Below are positions 45,770-57,361 of a stretch of DNA of 64,000 nt, piece after piece (position 1 is the first letter of the stretch; each line of letters opens with the position of its first letter). Position numbers and translations under genes: made by a program. Source of the stretch: Halocafeteria seosinensis (taxonomy: Eukaryota; Sar; Bigyra; Bicosoecida); contig LVLI01000251.1 in NCBI GenBank assembly GCA_001687465.1, positions 1 to 64,000 on the forward strand. Direction: 5' to 3'. A model generated the notes under the pieces. The model saw only the letters and a program-made list of their open reading frames with translations. It did not search any database and was not told the DNA's origin.

Positions 45770-46537
45770 ATGAACCACACAGCACGGCTCTTTTTGCTAT
45801 GGGCGTTGGTCATAGCGGTGGCGTATTCGGATGCAGGTGAGTGTATCCCTTGCTTTCGAACTGTTTCACTTCCTTATTCTTTGAGCTTCTCTCCAATTAC
45901 AGTGACCGATGAAGCCGTATGCATTTGCCAACCCTCCCAAAACGATGGCATTGCTGAGGAAATGAATCTCCGGCTCCTGGTGGAGAGTTGCCGCTCCTGT
46001 CAACCACGCTGCCAGTGGATCTATCCCAATCAGACAGCCATTTCGAAGTGCATTCCCTTACAGGATGAGCTTTGCGGAAGTAAATCCAAGCAGAATTCAG
46101 CCTTGAGAACTGGTAGCACAAAAAAGCTAGCCAAGTCCAAGCCTCGGGTTGAGGATTCCAACCAAGGCTCCAAGAAGTTGACAGCCAACATTACTGCCAT
46201 CACGTCTGTGGACTGTAGTGATCGAACTGTGACGATGAATATGGAGGTGGATCATGACAACCAGAAGCAAACTATTTGGTCGACCCTCATGTCTCCAGGT
46301 GGTCCCACAGTCACACTCTGTCAGAATAAACGCGTAGATGATGTCGAGCTCTACGAAGGGTTGAAGGTTCAAACACAGTACTTTGGGGCAGATCTACAGG
46401 TTACGTTGAATGGAACTATTAAAGATGGTGTTTCCTGCAAGTCATTTCTCGGCGAAGAGCTCTACCACGCACACTGCCCACAGAATCAACTCATGTATTC
46501 CAAAGAAAAAAGCGTTCCTGGTCGCCCCAGCGCCTGA
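45770..46537 (+). CDS. Small secreted cysteine-containing protein
   Basis: Exons 45770-45836 and 45903-46537 (phase-1 intron of 66 nt, GTGAGT...TTACAG) give 233 residues. Because the intron is a multiple of three and free of stops, an unspliced form would also be translated. It starts with a signal peptide (MNHTARLFLLWALVIAVAYS). The mature N-terminus has a cysteine cluster (VCICQPSQ, ESCRSCQPRCQW), a basic linker (KKLAKSKPRVE) and a beta-rich second half with NIT and NGT sites. No named domain is recognised. Its 3' end overlaps the last exon of the convergent gene by 52 bp. Confidence 0.6.
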   Translation: MNHTARLFLLWALVIAVAYSDAGECIPCFRTVSLPYSLSFSPITVTDEAVCICQPSQNDGIAEEMNLRLLVESCRSCQPRCQWIYPNQTAISKCIPLQDELCGSKSKQNSALRTGSTKKLAKSKPRVEDSNQGSKKLTANITAITSVDCSDRTVTMNMEVDHDNQKQTIWSTLMSPGGPTVTLCQNKRVDDVELYEGLKVQTQYFGADLQVTLNGTIKDGVSCKSFLGEELYHAHCPQNQLMYSKEKSVPGRPSA

Positions 46538-47801
46538 TTCTTTCCAGTATTAATGTCAGCCTTGTCCAGGAATGTACGATCATCCCAGTAGATCGAGTCT
46601 TCAGCTATAGCAATTGGACCAATATTCCCCTTATAGTACTGACACTCCTGCAATGAAGACTGCACAGAAAATTCAAGGCTCTTGGTGTCCAGTGACACTA
46701 AGGATACATTTCGGTTGCTTTCGGGACACTCGAACCGCACACCTGTTCCGAGTATTGAACCATCCTTTGGATTAGATTGCAACTGCACGCAGTCTCAAGT
46801 ATATCAATATAAATCATATTGAGTATACTAACTGCAAAGAAGACTTACAGAAGTCACCTCAACGAACGTTCCTAGAGAGAACTCTCTCGACGCCCCAGTT
46901 TTCATGTTTACAGCAAAGAACTGCTGTTGAGGGTGATGGAGCACAGCTCCGATGATAAATTCGTCCAAAGCTGTGGAGTAGGTGGCGACGGTATAATGGA
47001 TATACGTGCTCAAACCGTGGCTGTCGTCGATAGTGATCTTGTTGCGAAGCTCGTGAGATTCCTCATCCAAGAAGCCTCCCACAAACGGGCCAGCTGCTTC
47101 TTCAAAACCGAAGACAAAGAGGTTTCCATCCTCGTCACAAGTCAAACCAGTGGGAGTTGGATTTGGCTTTCCGTTCGTAAGAATGTTCGAAAAGGGCAAA
47201 ACGACCTCTTGCACCAAGTCTCCCGTGCTAGTATCGAAACCTAGGAGCGAAGTGTTGGCAGTAGTCTTGTTCAGACCTGAAACCGAAGGACTGCACGTGC
47301 TCATCGAGCTACACCTAGAGTTTGTTGGTGGACATACCGAGGATGAACATCTTATTTTGATTCTTGGAAAGGCAACTCGTCTTGCCGATCGGCTTGTAGG
47401 GCGCTGAGCCGATCTGCTTGGAATATCCTGTTTTTGCATCGACTGCATATCATATAAAGGCAAGAAAGAGCTGAACCTCCATTCACATGCATAGGACCCC
47501 AGTATAGTCATTTCGTCCTTGAACTTGCCGGAATAGACATCTATGCCGTGCATCGCCTCCGTGAGCATCAAGATGAGCCTTGAATTCCACGCTCCGGCGA
47601 TTCACATGCCTCCCAGAAGCCATACACTCCTGTTTACACACACTTACTTCGAAGCAATTGCGACTGATATCCGAATTCTGTGACTCCCAGTAGATACGGA
47701 TTCGAAGTGGTGAATGGGTCAGCAGCACCGGCGAACCTCATCCCGAGAAATCCCGTCACGAGACACCACAGGGACCACAACCATCCCATCCGACGATTCA
47801 T
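46486..47801 (-). CDS. Secreted beta-propeller-like protein
   Basis: Five exons, 47801-47648, 47591-47487, 47442-47338, 47276-46849 and 46782-46486, give 362 residues. Splices were chosen because they restore regular blade-like repeats: GIDVYSGKFKDEMTILGSYA, then FDAKTGYSKQIGSAPYKPIG, LLGFDTSTGDLVQEVVLPFS and GLTCDEDGNLFVFGFEEAAG. Exon 1 holds a signal peptide (MGWLWSLWCLVTGFLGMRFAGA). Recurrent turns of the form D-x-x-T/S-G-x are typical of PQQ/NHL-like propellers; no enzyme motif is visible. Two internal exons are exactly 105 nt. The gene is convergent with the plus-strand gene ending at 46537. The first splice acceptor (CCGGAG) is the least certain. Confidence 0.62.
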
Positions 47802-48603
47802 TGCTTTGGCTTCCACCTCCGAAACCAGAACACGCAAGGCTATTTCCACCAGGACTGAGCGCATCCACCGTATTGACCTCTATGAACAAGACTACCACAT
47901 GCAAGCCTACAATCGCCGCATAGGGCGGTTCGACGAACACTCGCAGCGGGAAGTTCCTCAGCAACGCTGAGAATTTTTAGGATGATGGGGGGTATGTTGA
48001 AAAGGTTACAGCAGGTATTCTCAATTCTGAATTCTGTTCCTCCTACGTCCTCGCTCTCATACACAGTCAATCCGTACTTGATGCAGAACTACTTGTACCT
48101 GTGGCAGGCAGGCTGACTCGTAGCTGGTAGCCTAGTGCACTGTGCACAGTTGTAGTACAAGATGGAGATTAAGTGGATATAGGGGCTCTATTTACATTAG
48201 GATAAAAGATGTGTTCGATGAAATGCTGCCGTCTGCTTGTTCACCTCGGTGCATTGAGGCTTAGGAAGTCTTGTCGAGTTTCTCGGTTGCTGGATTTTCG
48301 AAATGATTAGTTGCACAATCGGGAACCTCACCTGAAACATTAGCGACAAAGCGGTTCCCAATGAGTGAGAGGGGCTATAGACCATTAAGTATGATCGGAC
48401 ATCAGTATGATTGCCATTTACGAGAGTATGCGGTCTTTCTCACATAAGCATACCATGGGTAGGGCACCAGTATGTCTATCCGATGCTGAATGCCTTGTAT
48501 TGAGTTCCGGAAAAGGCCTTTAGCTGGAATTTGAAACGATATTGATGACACGAACTCACTCCCTCATATTCGAAGGATATCCTCTTCCAATTGTGCAGGA
48601 ACT
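47802..48603. other. Intergenic, no supported gene
   Basis: Nothing recognisable; overlapping frames on both strands. Confidence 0.45.
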
Positions 48604-49992
48604 TCATTCCCCTAAGCATTCTCCAATGGTTTTCTGAGCCAGTAGATAGCGTACCTCGATCTCATTGCTGAGGAATCGGATTACGTCCCTTGTCTCCACT
48701 CTTGACCCGTCGCGCACTCCAAGTTTGTTGAGTTCTCTAAGGCAACTGCTGACGTTTCGGGAGAGGATTTCGCTGAGTAGTTGCACTCCTCGTTCTCTCT
48801 TGCTTAATAGGGGTGGCATTAAAGCAAACCACTGGTCCGACGCCAATGTATTTTCGAACGTTTGCTTTCCTTGCCATGATGACTGGAGAAACCAGGATAT
48901 CGTTTCGCTGCCGTTTAGCAGTTTTGCCAAGGCACACACTGGGCGCTTCGAACCTGTTAATAAAGAGCAGGCCGCAGGCTTGTTTTTAAACACTCTAATT
49001 GGATAAAACATCTCTCTCAGATATTTGTCTCGATCACATAAACTAGTATGGTCATGGAAGGACCATGCTCCATTGTCAGCAGCTACGATCTTGTTATGTT
49101 CTCGGAACCAGTTCTTGGTCATATGCCGGTCGGTGTTCAACAATAGGTAATCAAGTAGATTGAGTTTAAATAAATCTGCCATGAACTTCAAATCCTTCTT
49201 CGCGCACTTAGCCTTGAACCAGCTTCTGGATTCTTCAATAAATGCCGCAGATCGCATAATGGAGCCAATGATAAGTGTATCGCCTTTGTATCGAAACAAA
49301 CACTTATGTGGTATAGCTGTTCTTCGTCCGCCTAGAACTAAGGCTTTCCTAGGGAAAGCGACACCAATTGTAGGATAACTTAGCTTGTATTCGAAAGATT
49401 TATCAAGTTCGTGCCCAACTATTTCAGGCCAAGCCTGATTGCCCCAAAAATAATTCAACGACGGCCGACAGGTCATCTTGAAATAGAACATACCGCATGT
49501 TGGAATCGAAAGACGCATCACGTGAGCACTGGGTCTCCCGTCTACGATGATTTTTCCTCGCAGCTCCGAAGGAAGTTTCTTCTTGGATTCCACATACGGT
49601 CTATAGAGTCCCAATGTTTTGCACCCCAGAGTTCTATCTTCACTGGGTATAGTGTCATTCGCCAGAGTCTGTTTCTCAGCCATCGTGATTTCAGTGTTCA
49701 GGGACGGCTTAAGGGATGTCATCTGCGATGATGAAACTTTTGTTTCCTCAGTAGAATTGTCTTTGGCGTTTGAATTACCCCAGGAAGCATTATAGAACCA
49801 TAAAGGCTGCCACGAAGAGTTGTCCATCACTCTGTCACTGTGCGCATCCAACCAAGCTGTGTAGAACGCCATGGAGAGGACCGGAATCAGTATGCTCACA
49901 GCCAGAATTCGGTACATGATTCGGCGGGACAGTAGTCCCCCTGCTTCCTTGGTTTCTTCATTTTTCTGTACGGCAAGTCGGTCAATGAGCAT
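48604..49992 (-). CDS. FAM20/Four-jointed-like secretory-pathway kinase, copy A
   Basis: Intronless, 462 residues from ATG 49992. A short cytoplasmic N-terminus precedes a membrane anchor (ILAVSILIPVLSMAFYTAWL), giving type II topology typical of Golgi enzymes. The C-terminal two thirds carry an atypical-kinase pattern as in FAM20 and Four-jointed: a candidate beta3 lysine in MFYFKMTC, a helix acid in AWPEIVGHELDK, the catalytic segment LLDYLLLNTDRHMTKNW and the metal-binding AADNGAWSFHD. Several cysteines and NxS/T sites fit a lumenal location. Known relatives phosphorylate secreted proteins, proteoglycan xylose or cadherins. Substrate unknown here. It is divergent from copy B, 607 bp apart. 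Confidence 0.78.
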   Translation of the reverse strand: MLIDRLAVQKNEETKEAGGLLSRRIMYRILAVSILIPVLSMAFYTAWLDAHSDRVMDNSSWQPLWFYNASWGNSNAKDNSTEETKVSSSQMTSLKPSLNTEITMAEKQTLANDTIPSEDRTLGCKTLGLYRPYVESKKKLPSELRGKIIVDGRPSAHVMRLSIPTCGMFYFKMTCRPSLNYFWGNQAWPEIVGHELDKSFEYKLSYPTIGVAFPRKALVLGGRRTAIPHKCLFRYKGDTLIIGSIMRSAAFIEESRSWFKAKCAKKDLKFMADLFKLNLLDYLLLNTDRHMTKNWFREHNKIVAADNGAWSFHDHTSLCDRDKYLREMFYPIRVFKNKPAACSLLTGSKRPVCALAKLLNGSETISWFLQSSWQGKQTFENTLASDQWFALMPPLLSKRERGVQLLSEILSRNVSSCLRELNKLGVRDGSRVETRDVIRFLSNEIEVRYLLAQKTIGECLGE

Positions 49993-50599
49993 GTTGTCCG
50001 TCTTCAGCAACAAGGTGTGGCCAAAACCCAACGTGTTACATCTAATTCCTCACAATGTCGTCCATGTACGTGTTGTATGATTTGATTCGAGACTGTGTCG
50101 TATTATTGGGTTTGAATATAACAATCGCTTCTCCTACCTACTACTACTGCGTCGTCGTTCTCCATCAGACACTTCATGTGTTGCTTCGGCCAAGGAGTTT
50201 CAGCCAGCAAACCACTACTCTCGGTATTGCACGATGGACCGACGCATCTTTTTCAGCTCGTGGCTCAGCGAATAATAGCTTGTTGCTTTGAATAGACAGT
50301 ACGCCCAGTAATTACCTTATTATTTGATGGCACGGCAATCAATCGACATGAATCGAGAAGTCAGTGAGAAATCGAAGTGGGAAGTTCTTAGGTCAGTTGC
50401 AATCACACGGGGCACTCAGTCTCTGCAAACTTCAAAGGAAAACACAGCCACTCTATATGCAAGTCTCTATCTCAAAATGCCATGGCCCATGTGACAATGG
50501 CATGTGGCAATTCATTTCCAGGTTGAGCTTCACAAAGCAACCTGGAATCCAAAAAGGGTTGTTTTGCATTGTTCGTGTACGAGTTTCTTAGCATGCGAT
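49993..50599. promoter_or_regulatory. Shared intergenic region of the divergent kinase pair
   Basis: 607 bp between the starts of two related, divergently transcribed genes, so it must contain both promoters. I cannot point to a defined core element. Confidence 0.45.
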
Positions 50600-51907
50600 A
50601 TGAGGAATAAGTTGCTCTGTAGTTTTTCTCTGTTCATCCTGGCTTTTTCTGTTGCGTTCCTATATTATGGCGAAATCTTGACCTCCGGTACAGGAATCGC
50701 ATCCCGTCCGTCTCAACGTCCTCGTTCAAGGCGTTCTCCTGTGCATAATGCAGGGGGTTCCAGAGCCACCGAGAGTGGACTCGATGGGCGCTTAAGCCAC
50801 ATTCCGGTAGATCAGTTGAACGAAAGTGTCGTTGATGAAGATGTCCACAAGTTGCTACGACAGAAACTGGAGAATCGACCTCGCTGGGTCGTGCATTCCA
50901 CTCCACTTCGAGGAAGTATGCCGAAGCTAATGGTTGGAGACGCGCAAGGACCGCAATTCATGTTCAAATTGACGTGCCATGTGCGAGAATCCGGTCAGAC
51001 ATTGACGAAAACGTACAATGAAATCGTATTCACAGCGTTGAAAAAGGTACTGTTTGGCCGCACCGAACTTCCAGCAACGGGCACTGTGTTGCCATGGGAA
51101 ATGTTTGACTTCAGCCATCTTGATATCAATACGAAAAACATGGTAGAAACTGTATCTAAGTTGTGTATATGGCATGTTGGGAGAACGAGCTTTCTGGCTG
51201 GAGTCATGATCCCATACGAGCACGACCTGGAAGAACTGACTACTGGGAATTGTTCAGGCTTTTTGACGAGCTCGCCAGATGGAAGCGCTATTCAGTGGAT
51301 GCTCGACGTATTACGGAATCAGATCGATAGAGACTGCAGCCATAACATATTTTTCAAACGCTCAACAGGGGAATTAGTCTTTCTAGACTTCGACGCAGGT
51401 GCTGACTTCGATGATAGCTTCTGCTCTGGTGTCGACGAGCGAACAGTTCAGCTTCCGTATTTCTCAAATTCTAAACCCGGCTCTAATAATGCGAGGTATT
51501 GTACGATACTTACCGTGGCTCTGAAACTCTGTAGCTCTTTTGCAGGTTTTCAAGATATTCGACAATCGCTGAAGTCTGCCATTGCTGGGGACGAGTGGTT
51601 CCAAGCGTTCTTGCCGTTTCAACTCATGCACAGTCAGTGGATGGATAATACCCCGGTGAGATCTGTACATGTATGCAATACCCAAACATTGTTGTGCACC
51701 ATTCAACGAGCGCTAGGACGATTCGCACCGATGGGAGCTAGCTGTATCAGAAAACAGTCTGTAGACCAATTGCACTCAGCTTCGGTTCTAGAGATTGTGT
51801 CTTCCATGCTGGCCGATGTCTACTCCTACCGGAGCAGCAAAGTACTTGGGAAATTGAAGAGCCAGTTAACCAGCAAATGTACAGCAACCTGGCATCCTGA
51901 TAAATAG
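50600..51907 (+). CDS. FAM20/Four-jointed-like secretory-pathway kinase, copy B
   Basis: Intronless, 435 residues from ATG 50600, chosen because MRNKLLCSFSLFILAFSVAF forms the membrane anchor. A Ser/Arg-rich stem follows, then the kinase-like region: QFMFKLTCHVRESG (candidate beta3 lysine), YNEIVFTALKKVL (helix acid), VLRNQIDRDCSHNIFFKR (catalytic loop, with HN) and LVFLDFDAGADFDD (DFG-like). Order and spacing parallel copy A, though overall similarity is low. The key acids are kept, so activity is possible. The stop lies 54 bp from the 3' end of the convergent split-PAS gene 1. Confidence 0.68.
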   Translation: MRNKLLCSFSLFILAFSVAFLYYGEILTSGTGIASRPSQRPRSRRSPVHNAGGSRATESGLDGRLSHIPVDQLNESVVDEDVHKLLRQKLENRPRWVVHSTPLRGSMPKLMVGDAQGPQFMFKLTCHVRESGQTLTKTYNEIVFTALKKVLFGRTELPATGTVLPWEMFDFSHLDINTKNMVETVSKLCIWHVGRTSFLAGVMIPYEHDLEELTTGNCSGFLTSSPDGSAIQWMLDVLRNQIDRDCSHNIFFKRSTGELVFLDFDAGADFDDSFCSGVDERTVQLPYFSNSKPGSNNARYCTILTVALKLCSSFAGFQDIRQSLKSAIAGDEWFQAFLPFQLMHSQWMDNTPVRSVHVCNTQTLLCTIQRALGRFAPMGASCIRKQSVDQLHSASVLEIVSSMLADVYSYRSSKVLGKLKSQLTSKCTATWHPDK

Positions 51908-51961
51908 CTACGCCAGTTTCCCGGAGGATAATGACTCTCGAAGATCAACTCAGACAGACGC

Positions 51962-54073
51962 TCAGCCATCCAGCGATTCACTGTAGTCACATCCATTGTC
52001 GGACGCTTCTCCCAGAACCCGCACTGCATGTTACGTGTAGCCAGCTCTATGAATTCTAGCACCACTTGTACCACTACGTGAATACTTACGAATGACGACG
52101 AGTTCCTCGTTAGCGGGCTTGACGGAGCCTTGCATAGATATCAAGGAACCAGTCTTACACCGCATTCTAAAATAGAATGACTCACAGGCTGAGACCTCGG
52201 AAGCAATCGGGGAGATGTTCCCGCCCTCATCTGCCTCTTTCGATATGTTCGAATCCTTCATGATTGGTTTGCCATTTTCTGCCCTGCCTTCACATGATTT
52301 GTCAGTGGATCTTGGACTAGTTTCCTCGCACAACGCAGCTCCCGGAACGTGGGCGGGTACTCCGTGACTAAGGTCGTGGCCGTCCGACTCCGGATGATCA
52401 CGGCCATTACCGGGATTTCTCTCTTGACGTTGCCTGGAACCCATTCCTTCCTCAACCTGAAACTCTTCTTCATCGGATTCAAAGCTTTGTCCACTGAATG
52501 CATTGTATCTTCGCAGTGTAGACAGCTGCCCCGGAAGGTCCAAAGAATGCTGCCCAAGTTGCAAAGGATTTACTGTAGTTCCCAAGAAAACCGCATTGGT
52601 TTGAAGCCCAGTACTACGGCCCTGTTCAACCGTTGATGTATTTGGGGATTCATTTGTGCTCTGGGAATGCCATGCCTCCAGAGGCCGGGGAGCTGCTGCT
52701 TTCGATTCCTCCATGGCTCGCTCTTCACTGCCGACACAGACGTCGGCCCGAGGAACCCTAGTAGATATAGGAGGCTGAAGCTCGGCGGTGCAACATGGTA
52801 AAATTTCTGAGACGACTTCAGTAGCATTCTTTGATTGAGCGGAATCAAATATTTCTTGAACACTGCTCAAAGCCGGTAACTGCTTATCTCGCCAACCTGA
52901 ATTTTCATAACTGGTTCTCTGCGATTCTTCCATTTGTTGTTTGCACTTCTTAAGTGCACATTCGACGTAATGTACATCCTTAGTGTCAACGAAGTCAGCC
53001 AGCTTACTGCTACAAAGCTCTCGAGGCCGCCATCCCGTCAGCGAATACGCAGATGCGCTGTTGTGGTTCAAGGTACAAAATGAAAAGGATTGATTACCTA
53101 TATCTCAAGCAAATACTTACCTAACGAATTGAAAGTACGGCTTCCCTTCGTCGTTGAGTTCTTGTATAGTTACAATCTCTCGAGTATAGCTCGAGACAAA
53201 ATCATGCACCGTTGCTAGTCCTCTCGACACTTGACCATTCATCCACGATATTATTCTACGTCGGAACTCTTCTCGCCCTCTGAGATCCCCTAAATAAAAC
53301 TGAGTTTGTAGTACCAATAGTATGAGCAGCTCCCATTGTATGACTTCGTGGGGACTCAGCGGGCGAACCATATAGTGGAACGTCAAATGCACGGCGAAAT
53401 CGAACACGTTCAGCAACGCATAAAAGTGAGAAGGCATGTCCCCAGTAATCAAAACTGCGGTCTTGAAGAATACACTCCAAATAGCCGAAGATCTTATGTA
53501 GATGTCTTCTTGTTCCTCCAGATAGATTCGCAAGAAGAGAAGTACGCAGGCGACGCACAGTATCGCCAGGCGGAGGGAAAACTGGGCTCGGGAAGAGCAG
53601 CGGCGAATGGGAAAGGTCAGTGGATAAATTCCAAGTGCAATAATTAACATTGTTGTACTGCATAGCAAAGAACCACCTTGAACAAACTGGAGTCATTGTG
53701 ATAGAAACACGGTGGGGAATTCTTACCCTCGAAGAAACACTCGTTCGGCACCTAGTTCGGCATTGTTAGCATAGGCGATCCAATCTGTCACCCAATAGTA
53801 GGATCCTATAATTACCGTCAGTATCAGACCCCATAAAAAATTATTTTGCGCATTTGCTGTTATAAGCCACTCCTGGTAGGATCGCTCCACGACGTTCGGT
53901 TCGAAACGGACATATACGGGCGGCACCTTGCGAATCGTAGGGGGGTGATGTTCGGATGCCTTTTTGTAGCATCCTAGTGCCGCTTCTTGAAGCTTCGCTT
54001 CGTAAACTTGTTGGATCGCATCGTGGTTTTGGCCATTCCGCGTTAGAAAATTACAATACCTGCCAAGATCCAT
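51962..54073 (-). CDS. Polytopic membrane protein with interrupted PAS domain, tandem copy 1
   Basis: Exons 54073-53727, 53657-53121, 53057-52090 and 52023-51962 (phases 2, 2, 1; introns 63-69 nt) give 637 residues. The N-terminal block has PPVYVRFEPNVVERSYQEWL. About five or six hydrophobic helices follow (NNFLWGLILTVIIGSYYWVT, then LRIYLEEQEDIYIRSSAIWS, VLITGDMPSHFYALLNVFDF and IQWELLILLVLQTQFYLGDL). A PAS domain begins at the exon 2/3 junction (PYFQFV + SASAYSLTGWRPREL...DFV). It is interrupted by about 250 disordered, charged residues and resumes at FRMRCKTGSLISMQGSVKP through LVVILRV near the C-terminus. Likely a membrane sensor; no kinase or cyclase domain follows. Paralogous to the next two genes, with the same intron positions and phases. 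Confidence 0.82.
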
Positions 54074-54628
54074 CGCTCTTTTCCTCTCTCTCTCTTGCTT
54101 CTAGTTTCCTGTGTTCTTGAAGCCGCAACCCAGCCGACGAAGCTACTCAGAACCAGTACTCCACAAACTCTAGAGATTTGAACGGCTCCTCAGCCGTTAT
54201 ACATACCGTCCTTGAAGGTACATGCCCCCCCCTGTGTCTCACGGGAGTGCGCGTCGAATGTACACGGAAACCTCAATCCTACGTGGATGAGTCAACTGCT
54301 GGCTTCCAGGAGCCACACGAATCAAATATTCCAGGTCGCAGGTTGCGACTGCCCCTGGGCTGCTAGAGAGAAAATACCAGACGCATCACAGAAAGCACGC
54401 AAAGAGGGGCATGTGAAAATTTGGTACATGTACTTGTATATTTTTATTCCGAGCCGCAGCGACTGCAGAAAAGGTTCTTTAAATTCAGCTTCCAAATCCT
54501 CCAACGGGGCACCGGAATGGAGGGTCGATGAAAAACTAGAATGGTTATTTGCATCATAGAAAACAATGCGGGACGATCTATGGCAAGCCGGAACGGAACG
54601 ACTACTGTAGACTCGCTCTTTTCTCTTT

Positions 54629-56551
54629 TCAGAATACAATGGAGCACGAGGGAACCGTTACTGCATGCAACAGGAGAATTTGTTTTGGCTTCCTGGGCAA
54701 ACTTACCAATCGCAAAGATCACTTACTAAGTGCAACTGTTCCATTTGGGGATTGCTTAAATGACACTTCGGCCTTTATAGCCTTGCCACTCTTTGTGAGT
54801 ATTTTGCAGCTATATTCGTCCGAGCACGAATGCGAACTACCTTCGCTATCGCTAGTGTCACGCTTCGGGGTGATTACGTTACGTTGCAAAGTAGAAGGAT
54901 CCTTCATCTCCTCCAGTGCATCCTGAGAGGGTTCGCATTCTGCGTTCTTTGCCAGCGTTCCGGGGAGAGGTAATTCTTCACTGCATCCAGAGTGGGAAAT
55001 GATCGTGCACTGAGTTTCAGTGGCTGAGTTCGTCCCACAGTGCGATACAACTCTCCGGTGCTCGGATGATTTTTCTCGCGAAACGTCACAGTCTTCGTTT
55101 ATTCTTCCATCGTCGGGGTGCTCATCAATCCGCTCTTCATGGCCACGGAAGACATGTTTTTCGGTTTCGGTGCCCAGTTTCCTTTCACGGGGAAGTATTT
55201 GATCGGCTTGTTCACTATTAGCAACAATACAAGACGATAAACGCTCATGTATCTCTAGAGCTCGATCCCATTCTTCTTCGGGAAAGCATTTTCTGTTCTG
55301 GCGCTTCTGGTATAAACGTTTGAAAGCAAGAGGGTCATCAACTTGGATGTGCGCTTCTTCCAGTCCTTTCTCAGTGACTGATTGTGCCGAGGAGTTGGAC
55401 CACTTAACCGTATCCTGGAAGCCTTTCAGCATTCGACGGATATAGTTTGTATTATCTTCGCTGACGAAATCTTCAACAGGGCGACCAACCATTTCACTAG
55501 GATGCCATCCTAGGAGTGCCAAACTCGATCGACTGCATAGGTAAGTGAGAAGTATTAATACCATCGCGAAACAAGGAAGCAATCCAAAACGCTGCCCTAC
55601 CTGACAAACTGAAAAATGTGCCCCTCGTTTCGCGAGGGTACACGGAGAAGAGTGACCACAGTATTCGTATGCTGCTCTACAAAGTCATGAATGTCAGCCA
55701 CCTCCTCGCCCACTTCTCGATGTAACCATGACACAACACACCGGAGGAATTCTTCGCGAGACTGCCAATCCGCAAGATAAGAGTATACCTGTAGCGTTAC
55801 AAACGCTAGGATCTCCCAAGGAATAATACTTTGAAGACTCATTGGGCGAAACACATGGTGCAAAACCAAGTGAGCCGTCGAATCGACCACGTTAAATACA
55901 GCATAGTATTGCACCGGATGTTGGCCGACAAGAAGCACCAGTGCTTTTAAAAACACACTCCAAATTGCTGCCGAACGTATGAATATCATATCGTGCGATT
56001 CCAAGTAGATCCTCCAGAATATCAGGATACTGATTCCGTTCGCTGCCATGAGTCTGATCAAGAGGCGCCATGACATCGAAAGGTTGCTGATCGAGACAAA
56101 TGACGGGTAGAGCGTGAACCCCAAAACTAGGATACATCTGTAAACACACAGCTATTACGTCACGGACATGCGAATTGAACCTGCGGAGGAATCGAGACTG
56201 TACGTACCCTCTCGAGACTAAGCGTTTGATGGAATCGGAGCTGCCTTCTTGCACCCAGTTCACCCAGTCAGTTGCCCAATAGTACATGCCAAGACAGAGC
56301 AGGATGACCCCCAGGCTCCTCAATGTTTTCCTCGAATTCTCAGCACCACTCCATTCGTGGTAGGCGTCCTCAACAGTGGCGTCCTCGAACTGGAGAAAAA
56401 CTGGGGGTTTCCGAGTCAATTTCGGCGGCTGTTTGTCTTTTCTGTGGTAGCAAGCGAATACTGCGCGACGCAAAGAGCTTTCGTACACCCCGACAAACGA
56501 GGGCATGACGAAAGCCCAAACGTCCTTGGAATAGTCCTCTTTGCGAGACAT
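54629..56551 (-). CDS. Polytopic membrane protein with interrupted PAS domain, tandem copy 2
   Basis: Exons 56551-56208, 56137-55601, 55532-54727 and 54660-54629 (phases 2, 2, 1) give 572 residues. N-terminal block: CYHRKDKQPPKLTRKPPVFL, FEDATVEDAYHEWSG. Membrane helices include LGVILLCLGMYYWATDWVNW, LLIRLMAANGISILIFWRIY, AAIWSVFLKALVLLVGQHPV and IPWEILAFVTLQVYSYLADW. PAS first half: IFQFV + SRSSLALLGWHPSEMVG, EDFVSEDNTNYIRRML. A Glu/Ser-rich insertion of about 190 residues follows. PAS second half: YSCKILTKSGKAIKAEVSF, GTVALITV, ending a few residues later. The 3' exon is only 32 nt; it was placed because it restores the last beta strand at the phase used by the paralogues. Confidence 0.82.
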
Positions 56552-57164
56552 GCCGACCTCGCAAGGTAGTGAGGACGTGGAGGGTATACTACACTACCTC
56601 AATGCTATACCTGCTGCTTGTAATATCAAGGAAGGACCACCTCTCTCGTGTCGTGCAGTGTACTCTGAAAGGCCTCAAGGATAACCCAAATGGGACTAAC
56701 AATCCATGATTATCTATCCCACCGTGTTCTGCAGTACAAGTACAACTGTACCGAATCATTCCCCGGTCCGAATGGTATGTTCAGAGCGACCGAAACCAGT
56801 GCAAGATAAGTAAGGTAACAACAGAACCAAAGCCTATTGTCCTTTTCAGCAGCATAGGACAGGAAAACTAGCCTTTACTTACGCGCAAGGTAACAATGCC
56901 TATCTGCGGTGCTCGATGCAGTGGAAGAAACTATTCAAACGACAAGGGTGATAGGCGCAAAACGGTCGGTACCAGTACCAGTAGTACAAGGAGTTCGCTA
57001 CCTACGCGCTTATCAAAGTGAGTTCCATAGTTTTTTATGTAGGCAACTGTCAGCTGTATATATATGGAGCTGCCAGCTATACATTTACTACTACTGGGTA
57101 GAGTACCTTAGCGGTGCATATAAGAATCGTTCAATATCCTCCCCATTGAATACCTTAGAGGATT

Positions 57165-57204
<40 letters not shown>

Positions 57205-57361
57205 ATTGAGTCAGGCTCAGATCTTAAGATACTCGGGTTTCCACATGAACAAGATTTCTAGCCTTCGCTTGTGTAAATTTCCTTGAAGGCAGAGAAGCAT
57301 GTATGGCTTATGGATGCCGTAATCCCAATGTTGACCCATTCGCAATTGGAAGGAATACCTG
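56552..57361. other. Intergenic with a (GT)n microsatellite
   Basis: No gene. Contains the copy-2 promoter and copy-3 3' flank. A GT dinucleotide run of about 38 bp lies at about 57166-57203. Confidence 0.7.
57166..57203. repeat. (GT)n microsatellite
   Basis: Uninterrupted GT dinucleotides between GATTGA and GGATTGAG. Confidence 0.97.

Noticed and set aside
54178-54628. Longer 3' exon for split-PAS copy 2
   Set aside because: The 32-nt exon ending at 54629 restores the last PAS strand at the phase shared by all three paralogues; longer frames do not.
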